64,000 nucleotides of DNA. Origin: Hordeum vulgare subsp. vulgare. Lineage: Eukaryota; Streptophyta; Magnoliopsida; Poales; Poaceae. Below, piece after piece: positions 37,536 to 49,370 of the stretch. A program made the translations under genes and the position numbers. The notes under the pieces are model-generated. The model saw only the letters and a program-made list of their open reading frames with translations, searched no databases and was not told the origin of the DNA. Position 1 is the first letter of the stretch. Every line of letters starts with the position of its first letter. The stretch spans positions 546,657,763 through 546,721,762 of the forward strand of contig NC_058524.1 in the NCBI RefSeq assembly GCF_904849725.1, given 5' to 3'.

Positions 37536-40333
37536 AGCATCCCCAAGCTTAACTCCTTCTCGTCCTCGAGTAGGGAAGTGATAAAGACTGAATTTTTGAT
37601 GTGGAATGCTACCTAACATATTTGTCCTTTGTAACTTCTTTCTTGTGGCATGAATGTTGAGATCCGTAAGATTCAAAACAATAGTTTGCTATTGACATGA
37701 AAGCAATAATACTTCAAGCAAACTAGCAAGGTAATCATGAACTTTCGAAATAACAAGGCCAAAGAAAGTTATCCCTACAAAATCATATAGTCTGGCTATG
37801 CTCCATCATTCCCACACAACGAATTTAAATCATGCACAACCCCGGTATTGGCCAAGTAACTATTTTCGTACTCTTACTTTCTCAAACTTTTTCAACTCTC
37901 ACGCAATACATGAGCGTGAGCCATGGATATAGCACTATATGTGGAATAGAGTGTGGTGGAGGTTGTGAAACAAAAAGGAGGAGATGGTCACATTGACTCG
38001 GTGTATTAATGAGCTATGTATATGCCCATCAATAGATACCAATGTGAATGAGTAGGGATTACCATGCAACGGATGCACGAGAGATATAAGTGTCTGAAAG
38101 CTCAAAAGAAGAACTAGTGGGTGTGCATCCAACTTGCTTGCTCACGAAGACCTAGGGCAATTTTGAGGAAGCCCGTCATTGGAATATACAAGCCAAGTTA
38201 TATAACTAAAATTCCCACTAGTATATGGAAGTGTCAAACCAAGAAACTCTCTATCATGAAGAACATGGTGCTATTTTGAAGCACAAGTGTGGAAAAAGAT
38301 AGTAGCATTGTCCCTTCTCTCTTTTTCTCTCATTTTTTGTTTGTTTGGGATCTTTGGCCTATTTTTTCAATTTTTTTGGTGGGCATCTTTGGCCTCTTTC
38401 TTTTTTTTATTTCCTCACATGGGTCAATGCTCTAATAATGATGATCATCAGACTTTTATTTAGTCACAACTCAATACTTAGAACAATGATGACTTTATAG
38501 GAAATGCCTCCGGAAGTGTATCGGGATGTGCAACGGTCTAGCTTGGTGTATGACGTTGAAACATCTCGCTAGCTATCTTACGATCATGCAAATGACAATA
38601 TGAAAGTGACGGCACGTGTCATGAGACGGAACGGTGGGAGTTGCATGGCAATATATCTCGGAATGGCTATGAAAATGCCATAATAGGTAGGTATGGTGGA
38701 TGTTTTGAGGAAGGTACATGGTGGGTTTGTGCACCGGCGAAAATTGCACGGCACTAGAGAGGCTAGCAATGGTGGAAGGTTAAAGTGCATCTATACCATG
38801 GACTCACATTAGTCATGAAGAACTCATATACTTATTGCGAAAGTTTTATTAGTAATCGAAACAAAGTGATAAATGCATACTCCTAGGGGAAGGCTTGGTG
38901 GGTGTTAACCATCGCGCGATCCCGACCGCAACACAAAGGATGACAATCAATAAATCAATTATGCTCCGACTTCCTAACATAGCGGTTCACCATACGTGCA
39001 TGTTACGGGAATCACTAACTTCAACACAAGTATTTCTAGATTCACGACACCCTACTAATCATAACTCTAATATTACCAAATCCATGTCTCAAAACTAATT
39101 GAAAGGAATCAAACTTCTCTTTATAATTAATGCACAAGAATATGGAAGTTTTTAGTATATCCTCTTTGGATGCCTATCATCCTTAGGACTACTTTCATAG
39201 CACAAGCCAACTACCAAGTTACTCAGAGATAGCACTCTCAAAAAGATATAAGTGAAGATCGAGAGTTCTTATTTCTCAAAAATATGACACCGTGGTGCTC
39301 TAAAAAGATCTAAGTGAAGCACTAGAGCAAAGTTATCTAGCTCAAAAGATATAAGTGACGCACATGCGAGCTAAATTGCCTAACTCAAAAGATATAAGCG
39401 AAGCTCAAATAGTATTCTAGCAAAATTACGATGAGTGCATGTCTCTCTCAAAAGGTGTGCAGCAAGGATGATTGTGACACAACAAAAAGAAAAGACTCCT
39501 ATAATACACGATGCTCCAAGCAAAACACATATCATGTGGTGAATAAAAATATAGCTCCAAGTAACGTTACCGATGGATTGAAGACGAAAGAGGGGATGCC
39601 TTCCCAGGGCATCCCCAAGCTTAGGATTTTTGGTGTCCTTGAATTTGGCTTGGGATGACTTGGGCATCCCCAAGCTTGAGCTCTTTACGCTCTTTATTCC
39701 ATTGTCCATGAGAATCTCACCCAAAACTTGAAAACTCCACAACACAAAACTTAAACAGAAACTCGTGATATCATTAGCATAAGAAAACAAACCACCACCT
39801 CTTTAGGTACTGTAGAAAACTTGATTTCTATTTATATTGGTGTTATATTACTGTATTCTCACTTTTACATGGCTAATACCCCCCAATACTATCCATAGTT
39901 TCATCAAAATAAGCAATCAACACAACAAAAACAGAATCTGTCAAAAACAGACCAGTCTGTAGCAATCTGTATACTTCGTATACTTCTGGTATCTCAAAAA
40001 TTCTGAACAAATATGACAATTTGGGCAATTGGCATATCATCCAGCAGCAAAAAGAATCAACTCAAATGCTCTTTCTAGATAAAAATGAAAAATGATTTCG
40101 TGAGCGCAAAGTTTCTGTCTTTTTCAGCAAGATCAAACAACCAACACCAAAACTGATCATAAAGGTTTTTCTTGGCACAAACACAAAAAGAAACACAAAA
40201 AACACAATCATAACAGAATTATGTCGGCGTGGACGCAACAAAACAGAAAGCAAAAAGCAAAGATAAATTCATTGGGTTGCCTCCCAACAAGCGATATTGT
40301 TTAACGCCCTTAGCTAGGCATAAGGCGATAGAA
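37536..40333 (-). other. Shared 3' non-coding module, copy 2
   Basis: It follows the stop codon of the protease ORF and runs to the 3' LTR. Landmarks match copies 1 and 3: GGGTTGCCTCCCAACAAGC (40274-40292), the purine-tract fold-back (39590-39690), a pyrimidine run near 38318-38335 and the terminal purine tract. Nothing in it looks like pol. Confidence 0.8.
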
Positions 40334-41167
40334 TCATGTATCGTCGTCTTTGGTGCTCAAACCATAAGTAGCCCTCATCATGGATTCATAAATCAATCTT
40401 ATTTTCTTTCTAGGAAAATGTTCCATGCCCTTCTTTAATGGAAATTGAAATTTAATATTTCCTTCCTTCATATCGATGACAGCATCGATAGTCCTTAGGA
40501 AAGGTCTACCAAGAATGATAGGACATGTCGGATTGCAATCAATATCAAGCACAATGAAATCCACGGGTACATAGTTCCTATTTGCAATAATAAGAACATC
40601 ATTGATCCTTCCCATGGGTTTCTTAACAGTAGAATCTGCAAGATGCAAATTAATAGAGCACTCATCAATCTCATTGAAGCCTAGAACATCACATAAATAC
40701 CTTGGAATCGCGGAAACACTAGCACCCAAATTACACAAAGCATTGCATTCATAGTTTTTGATCCTGATTTTGATAGTAGGTTCCCACTCATCATGAAGTT
40801 TTCTAGGAATAGAAACTTCCAATTCAAGTTTCTCTTCAAGAGATTTCATCATAGCATTGATGATATGATCGGTAAAGGCTTTGTTTTGGCTATAAGCGTG
40901 TGGAGAGTTTAGCATGGATTGCATCAAGGAAATACATTCAATCAAAGAGCAATTATCATAATTGAATTCCTTGAAATCCAAAGTAGTAGTTTCATTACTA
41001 CTCAAAGTTTTGATATCCTCTACTCCACTTTCAATGCTTTTAGCATCAAGATAGATAGACTTCGAATCATTGGGGCGTTTCTCAACCAAAGTGGATTCAT
41101 ATCCAGCCCCATCATCATTAGGTTTGACATTAGAAAACAAGGATTCAATAGGAGTCACACCAAGCAC
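40334..41167 (-). CDS. Retropepsin-like protease ORF of the 15-kb element, catalytic Asp replaced
   Basis: A 277-codon open frame. The N-terminal 100 residues are acidic linker. From about residue 125 comes an aspartic protease of the Gypsy type: ALCNLGASVSAIPRYLCDVL (active-site loop), DFIVLDIDCNPTCPIILGRP (the conserved ILGRPFL) and a C-terminal IRLIYESMM segment. The usual catalytic motif is D-L/T-G-A-S; here residue 146 is Asn (AAT, complement of 40730-40732), so the frame is open but the enzyme is probably inactive. It ends ATYGLSTKDDDT, exactly as the ORF at 44111-44812. In this lineage the protease normally processes the gag-pol polyprotein, but no pol follows. Confidence 0.75.
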   Translation of the reverse strand: MLGVTPIESLFSNVKPNDDGAGYESTLVEKRPNDSKSIYLDAKSIESGVEDIKTLSSNETTTLDFKEFNYDNCSLIECISLMQSMLNSPHAYSQNKAFTDHIINAMMKSLEEKLELEVSIPRKLHDEWEPTIKIRIKNYECNALCNLGASVSAIPRYLCDVLGFNEIDECSINLHLADSTVKKPMGRINDVLIIANRNYVPVDFIVLDIDCNPTCPIILGRPFLRTIDAVIDMKEGNIKFQFPLKKGMEHFPRKKIRLIYESMMRATYGLSTKDDDT

Positions 41168-41212
41168 TTTAAGATCTTCGTGATTCTCATCACGAGAACA
41201 CGCCTTTTTAAG

Positions 41213-42328
41213 TCATTCATGTCTAGCACGAATTTGGGCGGTTCTTTCTTTACTCTCATTCATGGAAACACGCATAGCTTTCAAAGTTTCATCCATATTG
41301 ATCTTGGGAGGAGCACACCTCACTTTCAAAGCATCAATATCAAGAGACATTCTATCAACGCTCCTAGCCAAATCATCAATTTTGAGCAGTTTTTCTTCTA
41401 TGGACGCATTGAAAATCTTTTGCGAGTTGATAAACTCTTTAATATTACTCTCTAGATTAGAGGGTAATTTATTGTAATTTCCATCAGCATTGTTGTAGGG
41501 ATTGCCAAATTTATTAGAGGGATTACTAGGAAAAGGCCTAGGAATATAGTTTCCTCTAAAAGCATTATTATTGCCAAAATTATTCCTACCAACAAAATTA
41601 ACGTCCAAGCTCTCATTGCTACTCTCAATCAAGGAAGACAGGGGCATATCATTTGGATCTAAAGGAGCACCTTTACTAGTAAACAATTTCATTAACTCAT
41701 CCATCGTAGCACTCAACGAGTTAATTTCTTCTATAGCGTGCACTTTTTTACTAGTGGGTGACCTTTCAGTGTGCCATTGAGAATAGTTTGTCATGATATT
41801 GTCTAGGAGTTTTGTGACTTCTCCAAATGTGATTTCCATGAAAGTTCCACCGGAGACGGAGTCAAGGATATTTCTAGAAGCAAAATTCAACCATCATAGA
41901 AGATTTGTATAATCATCCAAAAACTCAAGCCATGAGCGGGGCAATTTCTAATCATCAATTGCGAGATTGTGCAACATGTTCATGATCTAGTTGCTTAAAG
42001 TTCATGATATCATTACGGAGAGAGATAATCTTAGCCGGTGGAAAATACTTGGATATATAAGCATCTTTGCACTTGTTCCAAGAATCAATACTAATTTTGG
42101 GCATAGATGAAAACCAAGTTTTTGCTCGATCTCGCAATGAGAACGGAAATAGCTTCAATTTAATCACATCATTATCCACATCTTTCTTCTTTTGCATATC
42201 ACATAACTCAATGAAGGTATTAAGATGGGATGCGGCATCTTCACTAGGAAGGCCGGAAAATTTCTCTTTCATAACAAGATTCAGCAAAGCAGCATTGATT
42301 TCATATGATTCCGCACTAGTGGCGGGAG
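41213..42328 (-). pseudogene. Gag of the 15-kb element, main part
   Basis: The first piece (42287-41955) is a Retrotrans_gag domain with the words AASHLNTFIELCDMQ, FPFSLRDRAKTWF and YFPPAKIISLRND. A stop follows (after HVAQSRN), and the frame 41890-41213 continues with TFMEITFGEVTKLLDNIM, an Asn/Gly/Pro-rich linker and a coiled-coil end. No CCHC knuckle is visible. The extreme N-terminus is displaced to 49099-49190 by the nested element. Decayed by at least one stop. Confidence 0.75.
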
Positions 42329-43885
42329 TGATACGTCTCCAACGTATCTATAATTTTTTATGGTTTCATGCTATTATCTTGTCAAACTTTGGATGTTTTG
42401 CATGTCTTTTATTTATTTTTTGGGACTAACTTATTAACTCAATGCCAAGTGCCAGTTCCTGTTTTTTCCATGTTTTTGACCCCTTTCAGAGGAGATTCTG
42501 AAACGGAGTCCAAACGGAAGAAAATCCCTGAAAAGATTTTTTTTTGGAACGGAAGAAGATTGGAGAACTTGGGAGGCAAGGCAGGGGAGCCCCAGGGGCC
42601 CCACAAGCCCCCACTCTGCGGCCAGGGGGAGCCACGCCATCCAGGCTTGTGGGCCCCCTGGAGGTCCCCTGATCTAGGTCTTTCGCCTATATAATCCCAA
42701 AAATTCTAGAAAAAATCAGGAGATCATCGCAATCACTTTTCCGTCGCCGCAAGCTTCTGTCTCCGCAAGATCCCATCTGGGGCACGTTCTGGTGCCCTGT
42801 CGGAGGGGGGATTCGGACACGGAGGGCTTCTTCATCAACACCATGACCTCTCCGATGATGCGTGAGTAGTTCACCATACACCTACGGGTCCATAGCTAGT
42901 AACTAGATGGCTTCTTCTCTCTCTTGGATCTTCAATACAAAGTTCTCCATGATCTTCAAGGAGATCTATCTGATGTAATCTTCTTTTGCGGTGTGTTTGT
43001 CGAGATCCAATGAATTGTGGATTTATGATCAGATTATCTATGAATCTTATTTGAGTTTCTTCTGATCTCTCTTATGCATGATTTCATATCCTTGTAATTC
43101 TCTTCGAGTTGTGGGTTTTGTCTGGACAACTAGATCTATGATTCTTGCAATGGGAGAAGTGCTTGGTGTTGGGTTCATACCGTGCAGTGACCGCACCTAG
43201 TGACAGAAGGGGTAGCGAGGCACGTATCGTGTTATTGCCATCAAGGGTAAAAAGATGGGGTTTTCATCATTGGTTTGAGATTATCCCTCTACATCATGTC
43301 ATCTTGCTTAAAGCGTTACTCTGTTCGTCATGAACTCAATACACTAGATGCATGCTGGATAGCGGTCGATGTGTGGAGTAATAGTAGTAGATGCAGAAAG
43401 TATCGGTCTACTTGTCTCAGACGTGATGCCTATATGTATGATCATTGCCTTAGATATCGTCATGACTTTGCGCGGTTCTATCAATTGCTCGACAGTAATT
43501 TGTTCACCCACCGTAACACTTGCTATTTTGAGAGAAGCCTCTAGTGAAAACTATGGCCCCCAGGGTCTACTCCACACCATATTTTTAGCCTTACTCTTTT
43601 TACTTCGTTGCACTTTCCGCCTTCAGATCTCACTTTGCAAACAATCTTGAAGGGGTTGACAACCCCTTTGAAGCGTTGGGTGCAAGCTTGTTTGTGTTTG
43701 TGCAGGTACTTTGGACTTGACGAGGCCCTCCTTCTGGTTCGATACCTTGGTTCTCAAACTGAGGGAAATACTTACTGCTCCTGTGCTGCATCACCCTTTC
43801 CTCTTCAAGGGAAAAACCGACGCAAACCAGAGAAGTAACAAGAAGAATTCCTACGCGCCAGGGAAGGGCTTTTGTTGCCGCAGTA
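42329..43885 (+). repeat. 5' LTR of the 6.8-kb element
   Basis: 1557 bp, TGATACGTCTCCAACGTATC to TTGCCGCAGTA; the terminal CA of the partner LTR has become TA here. It is highly similar to 47543-49098 and related to the solo LTR at 27081. Confidence 0.88.
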
Positions 43886-43895
43886 GAAGAATTTC

Positions 43896-43913
43896 TGGTG
43901 TCGTTGCCGGGGA
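43896..43913 (+). other. Primer binding site, tRNA-Asp type
   Basis: TGGTGTCGTTGCCGGGGA, two changes from the plant tRNA-Asp primer site, 10 bases after the LTR. Confidence 0.85.
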
Positions 43914-44110
43914 GGAAGATCAAGTCAAGAACTCATCCAAGTAGGTGTCGCAAACTCATCTCTTGCATTTACTTTGTTTGCCAGTTGCCTCTCGTTTTCC
44001 TCTCCCCCACTTCACCAATTTGCCTTTTTCGTTCGATTTCTCGTACGCCTTTTCGTTCGCCTTTTTCTCTCGCTTGCTTTCTGCTCGCCTGTGTGGGATA
44101 GTCTATCTTG

Positions 44111-44812
44111 ATGGCTAGATCCACCACTTCAAACGATACTCTCGAGAGCGAAGTCCTCAATTTCAGACAAATTGAGGAAGAAAACTTAAAGGACGCTTGG
44201 TATAGGATTTGTAGCGCTCAGAGTAGATCTACTCATAAGCAATCCACTACCGTCTTGCTTAGCAGTTTTTATGTGGGTGTTTCTCCTTGGAATAGGTATA
44301 TTCTTGACACCATCGTAGGTGGAAATTTCTTGGGTAGCCATACCATTGATTCTTACGGAGTTGTGATGAATTTGGTAGGCTCACCCCCACTCTTGGTTAA
44401 TGGAACTACCTTAACTCTGGAACATGTGATGCGTAGACTGGACGTTATTGAAAATAAAGTCGCTACGACTGAACTCATTGAGAATTTGGATAAAAAGATC
44501 CACAATCAAATCACTCAGTATGGATCCAAGGTGGGAATGGTTTTGAAAAGTTTAAAGGAGAAGGAACCCACAGTTAACGAAAAGCTAGGTCATGATTCCG
44601 CTAGAATTGGCAAACTAGAGGATGTTATAACCAACTTGGGTTCCGCTTTTGTCGCTGTGCAGAATACTCCAAATTTGACCCGCAATAAAATCACCAAGTC
44701 TGTCTTTGTCCCTAAAAGTAGTGGTGAATCATCCAGCAAGAAAGATGAAAACCTTAAGATGCTTAGTGATCACGCCACTTATGGTTTGAGCACCAAAGAC
44801 GACGATACGTGA
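44111..44812 (+). CDS. 233-aa gag-related ORF of a non-autonomous Gypsy element
   Basis: An uninterrupted frame with ATG at 44111. Its N-terminal half contains FRQIEEENLKDAWYRI, TTVLLSSFYVGVSPWNRYIL and GGNFLG, words of the N-terminal gag module of this Triticeae Gypsy lineage (expected to help assemble particles). The C-terminal half is helical and probably coiled coil (TLEHVMRRLDVIENKV; KLEDVITNLGSAF). It ends with ATYGLSTKDDDT, identical to the end of the protease ORF at 40334-41167, although the preceding sequences differ. This looks like a gag start joined by internal deletion to the end of the protease gene. It is the only intact ORF of its element; expression is unknown. Confidence 0.75.
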   Translation: MARSTTSNDTLESEVLNFRQIEEENLKDAWYRICSAQSRSTHKQSTTVLLSSFYVGVSPWNRYILDTIVGGNFLGSHTIDSYGVVMNLVGSPPLLVNGTTLTLEHVMRRLDVIENKVATTELIENLDKKIHNQITQYGSKVGMVLKSLKEKEPTVNEKLGHDSARIGKLEDVITNLGSAFVAVQNTPNLTRNKITKSVFVPKSSGESSSKKDENLKMLSDHATYGLSTKDDDT

Positions 44813-44824
44813 TTCTATCGCTTC

Positions 44825-47542
44825 TATGCCTAGCTAAGGGCGTTAAACAATAGCGCTTGTTGGGAGGCAACCCAATGAATTTATCTTTTTCTTTCTGTTT
44901 TGTTGCGTCCACACTTTCACAATTCTGTTGTGATTGTGTTTTTTGTGTTTCTTTTTGTGTTTGAGCCAAGCAAAGCCTTTATGATTAGTCTTGGTAATGG
45001 TTGTTTGATCCTGCTGGAAAAAGACAGAAACTTTTCGCTCACGAGATGATTTTTCATTTTTATTCAGAAAGATATTTTGAGTTGATTATTTTTTCTACTG
45101 ATTGATATGCTTTTTTCCTAGGCCGTCGCAATTTTTCAGATTTTTTGAGGTACCAGAAGTATACGAAGTATACAGATTGCTACAGACTGGTCTGTTTTTG
45201 ACAAATTCTGTTTTTGTTGAGTTGGTTGCTTGTTTTGATGAAACTATGGTTAGTATCGGGGGGGTACTAGCCATGGAAAAGTGATAATACATTAGCCCAT
45301 CATCAATATAGATGGAATTCAAGTTTGCTACAGTACCAAAAGAAGTGCTAGTTTGTTTTCTTGTACTAATGTTATCACAAGTTTCTGTTTAAGTTTTGTG
45401 TTGTGAAGTTTTCAAGTTTTGGGTGATATTCTCATGTACAAAGAGATAAGGAGTGGAAAGAGCTCAAGCTTGGGGATGCCCAAGGCATCCCAAGCCAAAT
45501 TCAAGGACACCAAAAAGCCTAAGCTTGGGTATGCCCCGGGAAGGCATCCCCTCCTTCGTCTTCAATCCATCGGTAACATTACTTGGAGCTATATTTTTAT
45601 TCACCACATGATATGTGTTTTGCTTGGAGCGTCTTGTATCTTAGGAGTCTTTTTTTGTTGTTGTGTCACAATCATCCTTGCTGCACACCTTTTTGAGAGA
45701 GAGAGAGAGAGACATGCACTCATTGTGATTTTGCTAGAATGCTCATAGTGCTTCACTTATATCTTTTGAGCTAGATACTTTTGCTCTAGTGCTTCACTTA
45801 TATCTTTTGAACTAGATACTTTTGCTCTTGTGCTTCACTTATATCTTTAGAGCACGGTGGTGCGTGATTTGGTAGTTGGCTTATGCTATGAAAGTAGTCC
45901 CAAATGTGCTAGGTACCCAAAGAGGATGCAAAAACCTCCATCTTCATGTGCATTGAGTAGAAAGAGAAGTTTTGATTCCTCTCAATTAGTTTTGAGACAT
46001 GGATTCGGTAATATTAAGAGTTATGTTAGTAGGGTGTTGTGTATCTAGAGATACTTGTGTTGGAGTTAGTGATTCCCGTAGCATGCACGTATGGTGAACC
46101 GCTATGTTAGGAAGTCGGAGCATAATTGATCTATTGATTGTCATCTTTTGTGTTGAGGTCGGGATCGCGCGATGGTTTACACCTACCAACCCTTCCCCTC
46201 GGAGTATGCGTTTAGCACTTTGTTTCGATTACTAATAAAAACTTTCGCAACAAGTATGCGAGTTCTTCATGACTAATGTGAGCCCATGGTATAGATGCAC
46301 TTTCACCTTCCACCATTGCTAGCCTCTCTAGTGCCGCACAATTCTCGCCGGTGCACAAACCCACCAAATTCCTTCCTCAAAACAGCCACCATATCTACCT
46401 ACTATGGCATTTCCATAGCCATTCCGAGATATATTGCCATGCAACTACCACCGTTCCATCTCATGACTTGTGCCGTCACTCTCATATTGCCATTGCATGA
46501 TCGTAAGATAGCTAGCGAGATGTTTCAACGTCATACGCCATGCTAGATCGTTGCACATCATGGTACACTGTCGGAGGCATTTCCTATGGAGTGATCATCA
46601 CTGTGATCTTTGAGCTGTGAGTAAATAAAAGTGTGATGATCATCATTATTAGAGCATTGTCCCATGTGATGAAAAAAAAGAGGCCAAAGAGCCAAAAAAA
46701 AGAGAAAAAAAGAAAAAAAAGAGGCCTAAGAGCCCAAATGAAAAAAGAGAAAAAGAGAGAAGGGACAATGCTACTATCTTTTTCCACACTTGTGCTTCAT
46801 GTTAGCACCATGTTCTTCATGATTGAGAGCTTCTTGCTTTGTCACTATCATATGCTAGTGGGAATCTTCATTATATAACTTGGCTTGTATATTCCAATGA
46901 TGGGCTTCCTCAAAATTGCCCTAGGTCTTCGTGAGCAAGCAAGTTGGATGCACACCCACTAGTTTTCCTTTTGATCTTTCACATACTTATAGCTCTAGTG
47001 CATCTCTTGTATGGCAATCCCTACTCATTCACATTGATATCTATTAATGGGCATCTCCATAGCCTATTGATACGCCGAGTCAGTGTGACCATCTCCTACT
47101 TTTTTGTCTCACAACCACTACCACATTCTATTCCACTTATAGTGTTATATCCATGGCTCGCGCTCATGTATTGCGTGATAGTTATAAAAAGTTTGAGAAA
47201 GTAAGAGTGCGAAAACAATTACTTGGCCAATTCCGGGGTTGTGCATGATTTACATTAGTTGTGTGAGCATGATGGAGCATAGCCAGACTATATGATTTTG
47301 TAGGGATAACTTTCTTTGGCCTTGTTATTTTGAAAGTTCATGATTACTTTACTAGTTTGCTTGAAGTATTACTATTTTCATGTCAATAGCAAACTATTGT
47401 TTTGAATCGTACGGATCTGAACATTCATGTCACGTGAAAGAAGTTGCAAAGGACAACTATGCTAGGTAGCATTCCACATCAAAAATTCATTCTTTGTCAC
47501 TTCCCTACTCGAGGACGAGCAGGAGTTAAGCTTGGGGATGCT
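44825..47542 (+). other. Shared 3' non-coding module, copy 3
   Basis: It begins just after the 233-aa ORF with CTAGCTAAGGGCGTTAAACA (44830) and GGGAGGCAACCCA and ends at the purine tract. It contains the purine-tract fold-back (45460-45552), a (GA)n run near 45696-45712 and an AAAAAGAGG-rich purine run (46670-46765), the complement of the pyrimidine runs in the other copies. Confidence 0.8.
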
Positions 47543-49098
47543 TGATACGTCTCCAATATATCTATAATTTTTGATGGTTCCATGCTATTATCTTGTCAAA
47601 CTTTGGATGTTTTGCATGCCTTTTATTTATTTTTTGGGACTAACTTATTAACTCAGTGCCAAGTGCCAGTTCCTGTTTTTTCCATGTTTTTGACCCCTTT
47701 CAAAGGAGATTTTGAAACGGAGTCCAAACGGAAGAAAATCCCCGAAAAGATTTTTTTTGGAAAGGAAGAAGATCAGAGAACTTGAGAGGCAAGGCAGGGG
47801 AGCCCCAGGGGCCCCAAAAGCCCCCACCCCGCGGCCAGGGGGATCCACGCCATCCAGGCTTGTGGGCCCCCTGGAGGTCCCCTGACCTAGGTCTTTCGCC
47901 TATATAATCCCAAAAATTCCAGAAAAAAATAGGAGATCATCGCAATCACTTTTCCACCGCCGCAAGCTTCTGTCTCCGCAAGATCCCATCTGGGGCACGT
48001 TCTGGTGCCCTGCCGAAGGGGGGATTCGGACACGGAGGGCTTCTTCATCAACACCATGACCTCTCCGATGATGCGTGAGTAGTTCACCATACACCTACGG
48101 GTCCATAGCTAGTAACTAGATGGCTTCTTCTCTCTCTTGGATCTTCAATACAAAGTTCTCCATGATCTTCACAGAGATCTATCCGATGTAATCTTCTTTT
48201 GCGGTGTGTTTGTCGAGATCCGATGAATTGTGAATTTATGATCAGATTATCTATGAATCTTATTTGAGTTTCTTCTGATCTCTCTTATGCATGATTTCAT
48301 ATCCTTGTAATTCTCTTTGAGTTGTGGGTTTTGTCTGGCCAACTAGATCTATGATTCTTGCAATGGGAGAAGTGCTTGGTGTTGGGTTCATACCGTGTGG
48401 TGACCTCACCCAGTGATAGAAGGGGTAGCGAGGCACGTATCGTGTTGTTGCCATCAAGGGTAAAAAGATGGGGGTTTCATCATTGGTTTGAGATTATCCC
48501 TCTACATCATGTCATCTTGCTTAAAGCGTTACTATGTTCGTCATGAACTCAATACACTAGATGCATGCTGGATAGCGGTCGATTTGTGGAGTAATAGTAG
48601 TAGATGCAGAAAGTATCGGTCTACTTGTCTCGGACGTGACGCCTATATGTATGATCATTGCCTTAGATATCGTCATGACTTTGCGCGGTTCTATCAATTG
48701 CTCGACAGTAATTTGTTCACCCACCGTAACACTTGCTATTTTGAGAGAAGCCTCTAGTGAAAACTATGGCCCCGAGGGTCTACTCCACACCATATTTTCA
48801 GCCTTACACTTTTTACTTCGTTGCACTTTCCGCCTTCAGATCTCACTTTGCAAACAATCTTGAAGGGATTGACAACCCCTTTGAAGCGTTGGGTGCAAGC
48901 TTGTTTGTGTTTGCGCAGGTACTTTGGACTTGACGAGGCCCTCCTTGTGGTTCAATACCTTGGTTCTGAAACTAAGGGAAATACTTACTGTTCGTGTGCT
49001 GCATCACCCTTTCCTCTTCAAGGGAAAAACCGAGGCAAACCAGAGAAGTAACAAGAAGAATTCCTACGCGCCAGGGAAGGACTTTTGTTACCGCAGCA
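47543..49098 (+). repeat. 3' LTR of the 6.8-kb element
   Basis: 1556 bp, TGATACGTCTCCAATATATC to TTACCGCAGCA; only a few changes from the 5' LTR are visible by eye, implying a recent insertion. Confidence 0.88.
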
Positions 49099-49190
49099 GG
49101 AAGAAATCGGAGTACTAATAAAATCATTATTATTAGTATTTGAGAAGTCACAAAGTTTGGTGTTTTCAGTCATGGTGACTTCAGCAAGCA
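49099..49190 (-). pseudogene. N-terminal fragment of the 15-kb element's gag
   Basis: On the minus strand an ATG (near 49174) opens MTENTKLCDFSNTNNNDFIS, in a position and style fitting the gag start. The frame is cut at 49099 by the nested element, and the downstream part resumes at 42328. The split gives direct evidence for insertion into a once continuous gag. Confidence 0.7.
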
Positions 49191-49370
49191 GACAAGCACA
49201 CAAGCGAACAGAAAGCAAGCGAAAGAAAAGGGCGAACGAAAAAGGCAAATATTTTTTGTAATTTTTGTTTTTCAGACGTGGGGAGAGGAAAACGAGAGGC
49301 AAAAAAAAAAGTAAATGCAAGAGATGAGTTTGCGACGGTTACTTGGATAAGCTTCACTTAGAATAATCAC

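Larger units (their letters stand above)
42329..49098 (+). mobile_element. 6.8-kb non-autonomous Gypsy-type element nested in gag
   Basis: Plus orientation, LTRs 42329-43885 and 47543-49098, tRNA-Asp-type primer site (43896-43913) and purine tract AAGCTTGGGGATGCT (47528-47542). Flanks are GGGAG (42324-42328) and GGAAG (49099-49103), a target duplication with one change, and the host gag reading continues across the insertion. The 3.66-kb interior encodes only a 233-codon ORF followed by the shared 3' module. It lacks protease, reverse transcriptase and integrase. Confidence 0.88.

Noticed and set aside
44111..44812. Host gene of unknown function
   Set aside because: Position between the primer site and 3' module of a flanked LTR element, and gag-type words, show it is a transposon ORF.
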